Shown here in pieces: positions 8,795 through 16,953 of a stretch of 64,000 nt of DNA. Under the pieces are notes generated by a model that saw only the letters and a program-made list of their open reading frames with translations, ran no database searches and had not been told where the DNA came from. Location of the stretch: contig NZ_JAHSQD010000004.1 in NCBI RefSeq assembly GCF_020103755.1, positions 1-64,000 of the forward strand, in the 5' to 3' direction. Made by a program: the position numbers and the translations under genes. Positions within the stretch are counted from its first letter, which is position 1; every line of letters begins with the position of its first letter. This stretch comes from Streptomyces sp. LS1784. GTDB lineage: Bacteria > Actinomycetota > Actinomycetes > Streptomycetales > Streptomycetaceae.

Positions 8795-8819
8795 CGGCAC
8801 TCCTCGGTCGGGAAACGGT

Positions 8820-9701
8820 TCAGGGGCCGGTCACCGGGCGCTCGTGGGCCGCCGCACGGTTCGTACGTGCGAGAGGGCGGGCCGGAACGCTCCGGAAGAA
8901 CTCCAGGATCTGCCGGTTCACCTCCTCCGGCTGCTCCAGGTAGCCGTAGTGACCCGCGCGGTGGATCAGCCGGTGGGCGGCGCCGGGGATGGCACGTGCC
9001 ACCTCGGCGACCAGGTGCGGGGGCGTGATCAGGTCGTCGGCGAAGCCGATGACCAGACACGGCGTGGTGATCGCGGCGTAGGCCGCGAGGCGACGGGGGT
9101 CCGGCTTGATGGCGAGCTGATGCCGCAGTCCGGGGCCGGCGGACAGCGACTGCTCGAACACCGGCAGCCAGTTGGACACTTCGAGGTCGTCGTTGAGCGT
9201 GTGCGGGGACAGGTTCTGCATCGCCTGCACGGCCGCGTGGTACCCGCGCGGCAGCGTGATGCCGGAGTCCAGCAGCTCCAGCTCGGCCCGGTCGGCGGCC
9301 GCGCGCAGTTCGTCGTCGCGGCCGCGGGTGGCCATCAGGACGGCGGCGGTGGCCAGGTCGGGCCGGGTCAGCAGCAGTTCCTGCACCACGTGCGCGCCGA
9401 GCGAGGTCCCCACCAGGCGGCACGGCCCGGCGTGCAGGTGCTCGATGAGCCCCGCCAGGTCGGCCGCGAGGTCGCCGACCGTGAAACCCGCCTCGCCGGG
9501 GTCGCTGGGGGGCACACCGCGGGAGTCGTACGTGATCACCCGATAGCCGGCCTCGGTGAGCGCCGGCACCTGGTGCAGGTGCCACGCCCGGCCGCGACCG
9601 CCCGCGCCCATGACCAGGACGACCGGCTCCGCGCCTTCCCGGCCGCCGGGTGCGAGGTCGTCGTAGTGCAGCTGTGCCCCGCGGACGGTCGCGACGCCCA
9701 T
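8820..9701 (-). CDS. Alpha/beta hydrolase, possible type II thioesterase
   Basis: Hydrolase of 293 residues. The nucleophile elbow is GTSLGAH (Ser100), with Asp222/223 in GFADDLITPP and His251 in RAGHYGYLEQP completing a plausible triad; the oxyanion region is VLVMGAGGRGRAW. The start ATG at 9701 overlaps the MbtH stop (TGATG), so the two are co-translated. Sitting between MbtH and phosphomannose synthase in an NRPS operon, it may edit misprimed carrier proteins or hydrolyse a tailoring intermediate. Sequence alone does not separate this from an esterase or peptidase role. The lid region (about residues 125-215) gives no further clue. Confidence 0.8.
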   Translation of the reverse strand: MGVATVRGAQLHYDDLAPGGREGAEPVVLVMGAGGRGRAWHLHQVPALTEAGYRVITYDSRGVPPSDPGEAGFTVGDLAADLAGLIEHLHAGPCRLVGTSLGAHVVQELLLTRPDLATAAVLMATRGRDDELRAAADRAELELLDSGITLPRGYHAAVQAMQNLSPHTLNDDLEVSNWLPVFEQSLSAGPGLRHQLAIKPDPRRLAAYAAITTPCLVIGFADDLITPPHLVAEVARAIPGAAHRLIHRAGHYGYLEQPEEVNRQILEFFRSVPARPLARTNRAAAHERPVTGP

Positions 9702-9913
9702 CAGCGTGCGGCCATGCGGTCGGCCAGGCTCTTCGGACGCATGTCGGTCCAGTGCTCCTCGACGTACGCGAGGCAGGTCCCGCGGTCCGCGTCGGCCAGC
9801 GCGACCGACCACCCCTCGGGAACGGCGGCGAACGCGGGCCAGAGCGAATGCTGACCCTCGTCGTTGACCAGCACCTTGTAGGCCGTGTCAGGGTCCTCGA
9901 ACGGATTTGTCAT
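9701..9913 (-). CDS. mbtH: MbtH-like protein
   Basis: A 70-residue protein that binds NRPS adenylation domains and supports their folding and activity. The family pattern is complete: NPFEDPD at the start, NDEGQHSLWP, PEGW and EEHWTDMRP near the end. The ATG at 9913 has GAAGGAG upstream. It lies 26 bases after the MppR-type gene and overlaps the hydrolase gene by one base. Its likely clients are the four adenylation domains encoded at 19731-33778. Confidence 0.97.
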   Translation of the reverse strand: MTNPFEDPDTAYKVLVNDEGQHSLWPAFAAVPEGWSVALADADRGTCLAYVEEHWTDMRPKSLADRMAAR

Positions 9914-9939
9914 CGTGTGCTCCTTCGGGGGGACGGGTT

Positions 9940-10737
9940 TCAGGCGAGCGCCTGGCCGGAGACGAGCGTCTCGGCGTATCCGAAGACGTGGCCGCGCCCG
10001 ACCTCGACCGGCCGCAGCGAGGCGAAGTCCTCGTCGAGCGCGTCGAAGATCTCAAGGGTCGCGTCGCCCGACCACACCTCCGAGAACTCGACCCCCGTGA
10101 CGGTCGAGGTCACCAGCCCGAGGTCGGGCTCCTCACCGTCGATCCACCGCGGCTGGACCCGGCTGTGCACCAGCGGCACGGTGTGCAGCGCCGGCGGCTC
10201 GGCGGCCGGGGCGGTCACGCTCACCGAGGCCTGGGCGATCCGGCGGCCGCCCGTCGAGGCGGTGCCGTGGTACGTGCCCGCGGCGGAGCCCAGGGGACCC
10301 GCCTTGCCGACGCGCATCGGCCGGGTCTGGTGCACCTCGCCGAACTGCTTCGGCATTCCCTGCACCCAGCCGCGCAGCAGCGGTACGGGCTGGTCGACCC
10401 AGGCGTACGGGCACCGGGCCAGGCGGCGGCCGCGGTACTCGCAGCCGAGCAGGATCAGGAACTCACTGAACTGGCTGGCACCCGGCTCGGCCAGCTCGGT
10501 GCCCGGCTCCGAGCACCACTGCCAGTGCGCGAAGACCGCGGCGGCCTGCCCCGGATCGGCGCCGAGGTCGAGCTCGGGCGGGAGGAACCGCGCCGCCGCC
10601 TCCGGATCCACGCGGTAGTCGACCATGACGACCTCGCCGGAGAAGTGCCACGGCGGAGGAGTCAGCGTGGACGAGGTGCCGGACGGGGACAGCGGAAGGC
10701 TGTAGCCGCGCAGGCTGCTGACGACGGAACTGGTCAT
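9940..10737 (-). CDS. mppR: Acetoacetate decarboxylase-fold enzyme, MppR-like (enduracididine ring closure)
   Basis: Protein of 265 residues of the acetoacetate decarboxylase superfamily. Lys130 in GMPKQFGEV sits where the family's Schiff-base lysine lies. In mannopeptimycin biosynthesis MppR does not decarboxylate but cyclises and dehydrates the 2-oxo-4-hydroxyarginine-derived intermediate to the cyclic guanidine keto acid. The identification rests on fold, lysine motif and above all the P-Q-R gene order seen here. The ATG at 10737 overlaps the stop of the upstream aminotransferase (ATGA). An ordinary decarboxylase is the alternative, unlikely in this setting. Confidence 0.83.
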   Translation of the reverse strand: MTSSVVSSLRGYSLPLSPSGTSSTLTPPPWHFSGEVVMVDYRVDPEAAARFLPPELDLGADPGQAAAVFAHWQWCSEPGTELAEPGASQFSEFLILLGCEYRGRRLARCPYAWVDQPVPLLRGWVQGMPKQFGEVHQTRPMRVGKAGPLGSAAGTYHGTASTGGRRIAQASVSVTAPAAEPPALHTVPLVHSRVQPRWIDGEEPDLGLVTSTVTGVEFSEVWSGDATLEIFDALDEDFASLRPVEVGRGHVFGYAETLVSGQALA

Positions 10738-11912
10738 CGAAGGGTTTCCTCGTTTCTCCAGGCGGCGGCGAGCCGCGCGGCCGCCTCCGCCAGACGGTCG
10801 GGCGGGTTGAAGCTGTACGCGAGCCGCACGTGGGTGCCGGGCGTGCTGCCGTAGCGGGATCCCGGTGCCACCGCGACGCCTGCCCGGTCGGCAGCGGCGA
10901 GCAACGACGCCTCGCTGCGCCGCGGGTCGAAGGTCAGCCAGACGAAGAATCCGCCGGCCGGACGGTCGATGGTCACCGACTCGCCCAGGCCGGCCCGCAG
11001 GGCGGCCACGAGGGTCTCGCGCCGCAGCCGGAGCTGGTCCCGCAGCCACGACAGGCGCCGGTCGTAGCGGCCGTCCCCCATCAGCATGGCCACGGCCAGC
11101 GAGGTCAGGTGGTTGAGCGATCCGCCGCTGACCAGCTGTCCGCGGTTGGTCAGCGTCTCGACCAGGTCCGGTTCGGCCTCCAGCCAGCCCAGTCGAAGGC
11201 CCGGCCCGAGTGTCTTGGCGAACGACCCGAGCCGGATCACGCCCCGCCGGCCGGCCAGTGCGGCGAGCGAGGGCGGCGGGGTGGTGCGGTCCAGGGCCAG
11301 TTCCGTGTACGCGTCGTCCTCGACGATCGGCACGCCGTGCCGGGCGGCGACCGCGAGCAGCTGGCGGCGCCGCGATGTGCCCGCGACCGTGCCGGTCGGG
11401 TTGTGGAAGGTCGGCGTCAGGTAGACGAACGCCACGTCGTCGCCCTGGGACAGGGCCTGGTCCAGCGCCTGCGGCCGCACGCCCTCACCGTCGGCGTCCA
11501 CCTCACGCAGGCGCAGACCGTGGTCGGTCATGATGCTCCGGCCCAGGTCGTAGCACGTGCGCTCGACCACGACGGACCGGCCGGGCCGGCCCAGGACGGT
11601 GCACAGCAGGGTCAGCGCCTGCGAGGTGCCGGCGGTGACCATGACCTCGTCGGCCGTGCAGCCGTGCCGGGCGGCCAGCAGGGCGCGCAGCGGCTCGGCC
11701 CCGGCGTTGGCGCCGTAACTGAGCGCCGCGGGGCCGAACTCGGTGAGGGCCTCCGCGTAGAGCGGAAGCACCTCGTCGACCGGCAGCAGGCTCGGTTCGA
11801 GGTAGCCGGGCCCCAGGTCGATGACGCCGGGCGGGGAGACGGCCTGCACCACCCCCGCACGCCACCAACGGGCGTGCGGGAGCGGCGAGACCGTCGTGTT
11901 CGGTGGAACCAT
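10734..11912 (-). CDS. mppQ: PLP-dependent aminotransferase, MppQ-like (final step to L-enduracididine)
   Basis: Fold-type I aminotransferase of 392 residues. The PLP lysine is in GSFAKTLGPGLRLGW; YGANAGAEPLR, TPTFHNPTGT and VEDDAYTE are other conserved segments, typical of the MocR/2-aminoadipate subgroup. By analogy with mannopeptimycin and enduracidin clusters, it transaminates the cyclic keto acid from the MppR-type step to L-enduracididine. The ATG at 11912 shares a base with the upstream stop (TGATG) and its own stop overlaps the next gene, so P, Q and R are translationally coupled. The open frame runs on upstream to 13127, but that part is antisense-quality sequence overlapping the MppP-type gene and was not used. 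Confidence 0.85.
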   Translation of the reverse strand: MVPPNTTVSPLPHARWWRAGVVQAVSPPGVIDLGPGYLEPSLLPVDEVLPLYAEALTEFGPAALSYGANAGAEPLRALLAARHGCTADEVMVTAGTSQALTLLCTVLGRPGRSVVVERTCYDLGRSIMTDHGLRLREVDADGEGVRPQALDQALSQGDDVAFVYLTPTFHNPTGTVAGTSRRRQLLAVAARHGVPIVEDDAYTELALDRTTPPPSLAALAGRRGVIRLGSFAKTLGPGLRLGWLEAEPDLVETLTNRGQLVSGGSLNHLTSLAVAMLMGDGRYDRRLSWLRDQLRLRRETLVAALRAGLGESVTIDRPAGGFFVWLTFDPRRSEASLLAAADRAGVAVAPGSRYGSTPGTHVRLAYSFNPPDRLAEAAARLAAAWRNEETLR

Positions 11913-13063
11913 CAGCCCTGCTGCCCCGGGGTGTCCAGCAGAGCCGCGCGCAGCACCCGGGCGCCCGCGAGCAGGGTGGAGGGGTTCCGGGACAGCGCGA
12001 TGCGCAGCATCCGGTCGCCCTCCTCCGGCCGCGCCCAGTGGAACTTCTGGCAGGGCAGCACGTAGAGGTTCTGCGAGCTGACCGCCGACCAGACGTCCAG
12101 TGCCAGCCGCGAGCCGACGTGCACGCGCTCCACGCTGGTGCGGGCATCCTCGTCGATGAAGCTGATGTCGGGCACGCCCGCGAGCTCGGCACGCACCAGG
12201 GCCCGGTTCTCGGCGATCGTGCGCTGCAGGTCGGCGAGGCCGCCGTCCGCCCCGTCGTCGGCGAACCGCTTCACCATGAGCATGATCAGCGGCGAGGTGC
12301 CGAGCAGGATGTCCGAGTGGATCTTCTCGATCGGCAGGTCCACGTTCTCCGAGCGGACCAGCCAGCCGATCTTGAGTTCGAGCGTGGGCCACAGCTTGCC
12401 GGTGTCCTCGATGACCACCCAGCGGCAGCCGCTCGCGTCGAGGATGGCGTAGTGGTCGAACTGCGCGGCGGGGTCGAAGCCGCGGAACGAGGTGTCCAGG
12501 GCCAGCACCACGTTGTGCTCGGCGCACTGCTCGGCGAGCCTGGTCAGGCGCTCCGCGGTCATCACCCGGCCGGTGGGGTTGTTCGGCGTGGTGATGAAGA
12601 CGCAGCCGACCTGCTCCAGCAGCTCCGTCGGCAGGTCGTCGTCGTGGGCCTGCTCCTCCTCGACCGGGATCAGCCGAAGGCCGACCCCGCGCAGGATGTC
12701 GGGGATGTTGTCGAACGTGGGGTGGAGCAGCGCCACCGCGTCGGACGTGGTGACCAGCGAGCGGGCCAGGATCTCCATCGCCAGCGAGGAGGAGTAGCAC
12801 GGCAGCGTCCGCCCGGCGGCGAACGGGTGGCTGTGCTGGCCGAGCATGCCGAAGAACGAGTCGGCGGCCTCCTGCTCGATCTCGGCCACCGGGCGCATGA
12901 CGGCCTCGGCCCACAGGTCCGGCAGCTCGGCGATGACCTTGGCCTGCGCGGGCGTGAGCTGCTGGCGGGCGTGCCCGTCGGCGAGGTTCATCGAACTGTT
13001 CAGGGCGAGCGTCTCGAATTGGGTCAGGTTCTCCGCGGAGACCTTCGACGGAATTCTGTTCAC
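11912..13063 (-). CDS. mppP: PLP- and O2-dependent L-arginine hydroxylase/oxidase, MppP-like
   Basis: Protein of 383 residues matching the MppP/RohP family, which uses PLP and O2 to turn L-arginine into 4-hydroxy-2-oxo-arginine, the first step to enduracididine. Conserved stretches include LADGHARQQLTP near the N-terminus, LPCYSSSLAMEILARSL, HPTFDNI, TTPNNPTGRV and the PLP-lysine region IEDTGKLWPT (Lys223). I start it at the GTG at 13063 because GAGAGG lies five bases before it; the GTG two codons upstream would have no spacing. The likely alternative, capreomycidine synthase (VioD type), is less fitting because the MppQ- and MppR-type genes follow directly. It is the sequence marker for an enduracididine-containing product. 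Confidence 0.9.
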   Translation of the reverse strand: MNRIPSKVSAENLTQFETLALNSSMNLADGHARQQLTPAQAKVIAELPDLWAEAVMRPVAEIEQEAADSFFGMLGQHSHPFAAGRTLPCYSSSLAMEILARSLVTTSDAVALLHPTFDNIPDILRGVGLRLIPVEEEQAHDDDLPTELLEQVGCVFITTPNNPTGRVMTAERLTRLAEQCAEHNVVLALDTSFRGFDPAAQFDHYAILDASGCRWVVIEDTGKLWPTLELKIGWLVRSENVDLPIEKIHSDILLGTSPLIMLMVKRFADDGADGGLADLQRTIAENRALVRAELAGVPDISFIDEDARTSVERVHVGSRLALDVWSAVSSQNLYVLPCQKFHWARPEEGDRMLRIALSRNPSTLLAGARVLRAALLDTPGQQG

Positions 13064-13166
13064 AAGCACCTCTCATATGAGTGTGTGGCGAAGTGTGCTT
13101 GGAGCCACGGCGGTTGCCGGGACTCACCGGCGCGAGCGCCGGGATAGGAATCGAAATGACCCTCTG

Positions 13167-14342
13167 TCAGCAGAAGGCGAAACGGGTGAGCAATTGCTCG
13201 ACATCGTCGACAAGGTCACCGGAAGGCAACCCGGACTTTCCGACGAAGCGTTTGAGGTAACCGGCACCCTCGGTGCCGCCGGACCCAGGGGTGTCCGGCA
13301 GATAGCGGCGGCCGAATCCGTAGTGCCGGCCGCGCCAGACGTGCAGCGGCGTCTCGCTCGCGGCGAACGCCTCGCGCACGTCGGGGTCTTGGGAGCCGCC
13401 CGCGGCGTCCCGCAGGGACGTGAACGCGCGGAGCAGCGGGTCGTTGATCGGGGCCAGGTGCTCGAAGCGCCGGTAGGTGTCGATCTTCCGTTCGTCGTAG
13501 CCGTACACCACCAGCTCCATCAGGTGGTAGTTGAGCGACTGGACCGCGCTGGCGCTCCCGGTCGCATCCCGGAAGCCCATGAACAGCTCCGGGGTCAGCG
13601 TCCGCAGTGCGTGGAAGACGACGTTCAGCAGCTCGGCCGCCCAGGTGAGCTGGCCCACCCGCAGGACGTACTCGTCGCGGTCGCGGCCGACGGCCTCGGT
13701 CGCGCGGCGTGCGGTCCAGCGGATGAGGAAGAAGCCGATCTCGCAGGCCTGCACGGCGCGCATGAAGATGTGCTCGTCGTGCTTGTCAGACCGGCGGAAC
13801 CCCGAACAGCGGTTGACCACCGTCAGGTCGTGGACCAGCGCGTCGTCGTCGCCGGCGAGCCGGACCAGACCGGCGCTCGCCATGGTGCGGTCCGGGCCGA
13901 CGGGGGACCGGTCCAGGTGGTCGAGCACGGCCTTCAGACGGCGCACGCGTTCCGCGCCCTCCTCGACCGTGGTCTCGTGCAGCCCGGCCTCACGCTCCTC
14001 CAGCGCGATCAGGTCGGTCATGAGCGCGTGCAGCAGCATCAGGCCCGCCTCGTACGCGTCCTCCCGCCGGGCGAAGTACCAGCCGGCCACGTGCAGCCCG
14101 GTGTAGCGGTAGTACTCGGGTATGTCGAGGCGTCGGCTGAACGGTCGGGTCAGCAGTCGCAGGATCTCGTTCTCGTCGGTGTCGGGCCCGGCCACGGCCT
14201 CGTCGTAGCGCTCGGACAGCCCGAGGATCTCGTCGTCGGGCAGCTCGGCGAGGGGCGTGGCGTGCAGCCAGGCGGCCAGTTCGGCGCAGGCCGCGGGCAG
14301 TTCCCGCGAGGGGGCCGGGGCGAGGGCTCTGAAGGGGCTCAC
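13167..14342 (-). CDS. Tryptophan 2,3-dioxygenase-family heme protein with altered active site
   Basis: Protein of 391 residues. The C-terminal two-thirds fit the TDO family. HDEHIFMRAVQACEI aligns with the distal-pocket helix, TLTPELFMGFRD with the substrate-carboxylate arginine segment, and WRGRH (His340) followed by GSGGTEGAGYLKR with the heme-ligand helix and substrate loop. By my alignment the distal histidine of bacterial TDO is Val197 here. About 120 extra residues precede the TDO core. Daptomycin-type clusters use such an enzyme to make kynurenine; relatives such as MarE do other oxidations of tryptophan analogues. The GTG at 14342 overlaps the methyltransferase stop (GTGA). Position suggests it and the methyltransferase together build a modified aromatic residue for the peptide. 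Confidence 0.8.
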   Translation of the reverse strand: MSPFRALAPAPSRELPAACAELAAWLHATPLAELPDDEILGLSERYDEAVAGPDTDENEILRLLTRPFSRRLDIPEYYRYTGLHVAGWYFARREDAYEAGLMLLHALMTDLIALEEREAGLHETTVEEGAERVRRLKAVLDHLDRSPVGPDRTMASAGLVRLAGDDDALVHDLTVVNRCSGFRRSDKHDEHIFMRAVQACEIGFFLIRWTARRATEAVGRDRDEYVLRVGQLTWAAELLNVVFHALRTLTPELFMGFRDATGSASAVQSLNYHLMELVVYGYDERKIDTYRRFEHLAPINDPLLRAFTSLRDAAGGSQDPDVREAFAASETPLHVWRGRHYGFGRRYLPDTPGSGGTEGAGYLKRFVGKSGLPSGDLVDDVEQLLTRFAFC

Positions 14343-15367
14343 CGCTCGGTCGCTCTCTCGGTGTCTCTGCCGGCGCGCAGGCCGATGACCAGGTGCTTGT
14401 CGCCGCTGGAGCGCCGGACCGTGCCGTCCGCGAAGCCGGCCCGACGCAGCAGGTCCAGGTACTCGGCCGCGGTGCGGTGCCGGCCCTCGGTCTCGACGTG
14501 CATGGAGAGGTTCATGACGGCCGTGGCGAGCGGGCCGCCGCGGTCGTCGTCGAAGAGCCGCTCCATGATCAGGACCCGGCCGCCGGGGAGGCACGCGTCG
14601 TGCGCCTTGCGCAGCAGCGTCACGCAGGTCTCGTCGTCCCAGTCGGACAGGATGTAGCCGAAGGCGAAGCAGTCGCCCGTTGGTAGCGGGTCGCGGAAGA
14701 AGTCGCCGGCCGCGAACTCCAGCCGGTCGCCGAGCCCGTGTTCGGTGGCCCGCGCGGCCAGGTGCGGACCGACCTGGGGAAGGTCGAACACGGTCGAGCG
14801 CAGCTGCGGGAAGGCCTGCAGGGCGGCCACCGAGAAGGGCCCGCTCGCTCCGCCGACGTCGATCAGCTGCCGGGCGTCGCCCAGGTCGGCCAGGGCGGCG
14901 AGCTCGTGCGAGACGTGGTGGCTGAGGCCCCACATCGCCTTCAGGAAGCGGCCCACCGACTCGTCGTCGCGGTAGATGGCCTCGAACGGGGCCGGCGTGT
15001 CCCGGTCGGTCTCGGCCTTGCCCTTGTGCAGGTAGCCGTTCAGCCGTCCGAACTGGTCGGCGGTGTCGCCGATCAGGTGGTCGACGAATCCCATCAGGTA
15101 GCGGGGGTCATCGCGGTCGACGTAGGGCCGCACGTCCGCCGCGAGTGTGTAGCGCCCGCCGTCGGCGTCGAGGACGCCGAAGGAGGACAGCACCAGCAGG
15201 AGCCGTTCGAGGGTGTCCTCGTCGACGGCCAGGGCGGCCGCGATCTTCCCGGCGCTGTCGCCGCTGTGCCGGGTCAGGTGCTCGAAGACACCGTGCCGGT
15301 CCGCGACGTGCAGAGCGTGGGTGGCGTACATTCCGTAGACGGCGTGTTCCAGGTCCGCAGGAATCAT
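14339..15367 (-). CDS. SAM-dependent methyltransferase (Methyltransf_2 family), catalytic His replaced
   Basis: Protein of 342 residues with an N-terminal dimerisation winged helix (to ~100) and a Rossmann domain whose SAM loop is LIDVGGASGPFSV. Members that methylate oxygen normally have H-D-W-x-D-E near the active site; here it reads YILSDWDDE, with Ser241 in place of the histidine. That favours C- or N-methylation, or a changed substrate. It opens the minus-strand operon and is coupled to the TDO-family gene. A joint role in making a methylated, oxidised aromatic amino acid is plausible, as in maremycin or saframycin pathways, where such pairs occur. The ATG at 15367 has only a weak ribosome site (GCGAAAAC). 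A TTGACA at 15404-15399 lies upstream on the same strand but lacks a clear -10. Confidence 0.8.
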   Translation of the reverse strand: MIPADLEHAVYGMYATHALHVADRHGVFEHLTRHSGDSAGKIAAALAVDEDTLERLLLVLSSFGVLDADGGRYTLAADVRPYVDRDDPRYLMGFVDHLIGDTADQFGRLNGYLHKGKAETDRDTPAPFEAIYRDDESVGRFLKAMWGLSHHVSHELAALADLGDARQLIDVGGASGPFSVAALQAFPQLRSTVFDLPQVGPHLAARATEHGLGDRLEFAAGDFFRDPLPTGDCFAFGYILSDWDDETCVTLLRKAHDACLPGGRVLIMERLFDDDRGGPLATAVMNLSMHVETEGRHRTAAEYLDLLRRAGFADGTVRRSSGDKHLVIGLRAGRDTERATER

Positions 15368-16016
15368 TGTTTTCGCTGCCCATCGATGCAGGGGGGATTG
15401 TCAAGCGCTGTCGGTGCGGAAATTCTCGACGCGGCCGCCGATATTTCCGGGCCGTGGCAGGCCCATTGCCCGGTGCGGTGGAAAGCCCCCGGGACGTCGA
15501 GAAGTATTTCGGCGTGTGCGACGGACCGGCCATCTTGTTGCCCGCAGAGTGAAACCCGCAGCTCGGAGCCGCTTTCCGGGTCTCGCGCTCCGGGCCGTGG
15601 TTCACGATCCGTCGGCTGCCGGTCGCCCGGCGGGTACGGCTGGGGCCCGATGCCCGGGTGGGGGTCTCCGGGTTCCTTGGTCGTGGGCGGGCAGGGCGCG
15701 GTCGGCGGCGAAGGGCGGGTGCCGCCGGAGCGTCCCGTGAGGTCGGCCGGTCGGCCGCACCGGACGCGGCGACCCGGGTGCGGATCGGCCGGTGGATCCG
15801 TGCGGTGACGGCACGTCAGGCGGACGTGGGCGTGCGGATGCCTCGTGGGAGCGGGGCCCGCGGAGGTTCCGGGACCGGGTTCGCGCCTCCGGTGCCCCCG
15901 TGCGGGCCGCGGGTGCCGCCCCGGGCCCCGGTGGTTTGTGGCCGGACCGCTCCCGTGCGGCGGCCGGGGCCGTGCGGTGTGCCGCCGGCGCGGCGGGGTC
16001 GGTGCCGTGAACAGAC

Positions 16017-16041
16017 GTCGAACGTTTGTCGTGTCGAACGT
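16017..16041 (+). promoter_or_regulatory. Direct repeat GTCGAACGT, possible activator site
   Basis: Two exact copies of GTCGAACGT at 16017-16025 and 16033-16041, start-to-start 16 bases, with TCGAG overlapping the second. SARP activators bind TCGA-type heptamer repeats, usually 11 or 22 bases apart, so the spacing is atypical. It lies about 145 bases upstream of the exporter promoter. Confidence 0.3.
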
Positions 16042-16161
16042 CGAGATTCGGCCGTGCGGCCGACCGGGGGGAGCCGGGCCTGAAAGGAGAAGCGCAGGTG
16101 GGAGCCGTTATTCGAGCTCCGTCGGAGCACGGCCAAAAATCGTTTTTCCGCCAGAGTCGGG

Positions 16162-16191
16162 TTGATCGGCGAGGGCGCCGGACGGTACGGT
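16162..16191 (+). promoter_or_regulatory. Candidate promoter of the second ABC exporter operon
   Basis: TTGATC (16162-16167), an 18-base gap and TACGGT (16186-16191). This would place the transcript start about 20 bases before the GTG at 16219 and its GGGGGAAGG ribosome site. Confidence 0.45.
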
Positions 16192-16218
16192 TCCCCGCAA
16201 AAGGGGGAAGGGTGTGAA

Positions 16219-16953
16219 GTGAGTAGCGGATATGCTCTCTTGTTGGAATCCGTGACGAAGACTTACGGTTCCGGTCGTAATGTGGTCACCGCTTTGGACG
16301 ACGTGACGATAGGCGTGCGGCGCGGGACGTTCGTCGCGATCATGGGTCCCTCCGGCTCGGGTAAGAGTACGTTCCTGCACTGTTCGGCGGGTCTCGACCA
16401 ACCCACGAAGGGCGGCGTGACCCTCGGCGACACCCGCCTGGTCGGCCTGGACGAGGAGCAGCTCACCGAGATCCGGCGGGAACGGGTCGGGTTCGTCTTC
16501 CAGGCGTACAACCTGCTCGACTCGCTCACCATCGCCGACAACGTGGGCCTGCCGTTCCGGTTGGCCGGCGAACCGGTTCCGATGGACCGGGTGAACGCCG
16601 AGCTGGCGAACGTCGGGCTCGCCGACATGGGCGACCGCTACCCCGGGCAGCTCTCCGGCGGTCAGCGGCAGCGGGTGGCCATCGCCCGCGCCCTCATCAC
16701 GGAACCCGACGTGATCTTCGCCGACGAGCCGACGGGCGCGCTCGACACACGTACCGGCAAGCAGGTCCTGCAACTGCTGCGGGGGGTCGTCGACCAGACC
16801 GGCCAGACCGTGGTGATGGTGACCCACGACCCGGTCGCCGCCTCGCACGCGGACTCGGTGACCTTCCTGGCCGACGGCCGACTGGCCGGCGAACTCGTCC
16901 GGCCGACGCCGGACCAGGTGGCCGACCGGATGACCAGGCTGGGTGAGTGGTGA
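16219..16953 (+). CDS. ABC transporter ATP-binding protein (second exporter)
   Basis: ATPase of 244 residues, a paralogue of the one at 1888-2625. Walker A GPSGSGKST, Q-loop FQAYNLL, signature LSGGQRQRVA, Walker B VIFADEPTGAL and H-loop VMVTHD are all intact. I chose the GTG at 16219 (VSSGYALLLESV), preceded by GGGGGAAGG; the frame is open further upstream but without family similarity. It overlaps the permease gene and stands at the head of the plus-strand operon, about 190 bases before the NRPS genes. Product export and self-resistance is the natural role. Confidence 0.94.
   Translation: MSSGYALLLESVTKTYGSGRNVVTALDDVTIGVRRGTFVAIMGPSGSGKSTFLHCSAGLDQPTKGGVTLGDTRLVGLDEEQLTEIRRERVGFVFQAYNLLDSLTIADNVGLPFRLAGEPVPMDRVNAELANVGLADMGDRYPGQLSGGQRQRVAIARALITEPDVIFADEPTGALDTRTGKQVLQLLRGVVDQTGQTVVMVTHDPVAASHADSVTFLADGRLAGELVRPTPDQVADRMTRLGEW

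Larger units (their letters stand above)
15368..16218. other. Divergent control region without convincing gene
   Basis: An 851-base region between the methyltransferase (minus) and the second ABC exporter (plus). No frame here has protein-like composition. It holds the promoter and direct repeat listed separately, plus an AAAAATCGTTTTT element at about 16135-16147. The length and central position make it the likely main control region of the peptide cluster. Confidence 0.5.

Noticed and set aside
10734..13127. Single 797-codon frame covering the MppQ-type gene and beyond
   Set aside because: Only the last 392 codons have aminotransferase motifs. The upstream part is the wrong frame of the MppP-type gene; the TGATG junction at 11912 is the real start.
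13188..13199. Perfect palindrome GAGCAATTGCTC
   Set aside because: It lies inside the 3' coding part of the TDO-family gene and occurs once; likely chance.
13167..14342. Reading the TDO-family enzyme as proof of a daptomycin-like kynurenine peptide
   Set aside because: No lipid-starter genes, no DptE/F-type ligase and carrier, no terminal thioesterase, and an altered active site. The rest of the cluster points to enduracididine.
15399..15404. TTGACA (minus strand) as -35 of the methyltransferase operon
   Set aside because: No TAnnnT hexamer at 16-19 bases, so not listed as a promoter, though it may contribute.
15658..16083. Plus-strand frame of 141 codons in the divergent control region
   Set aside because: Arg/Gly/Pro-rich composition without hydrophobic core, no ribosome site, and overlap with the GTCGAACGT repeats.
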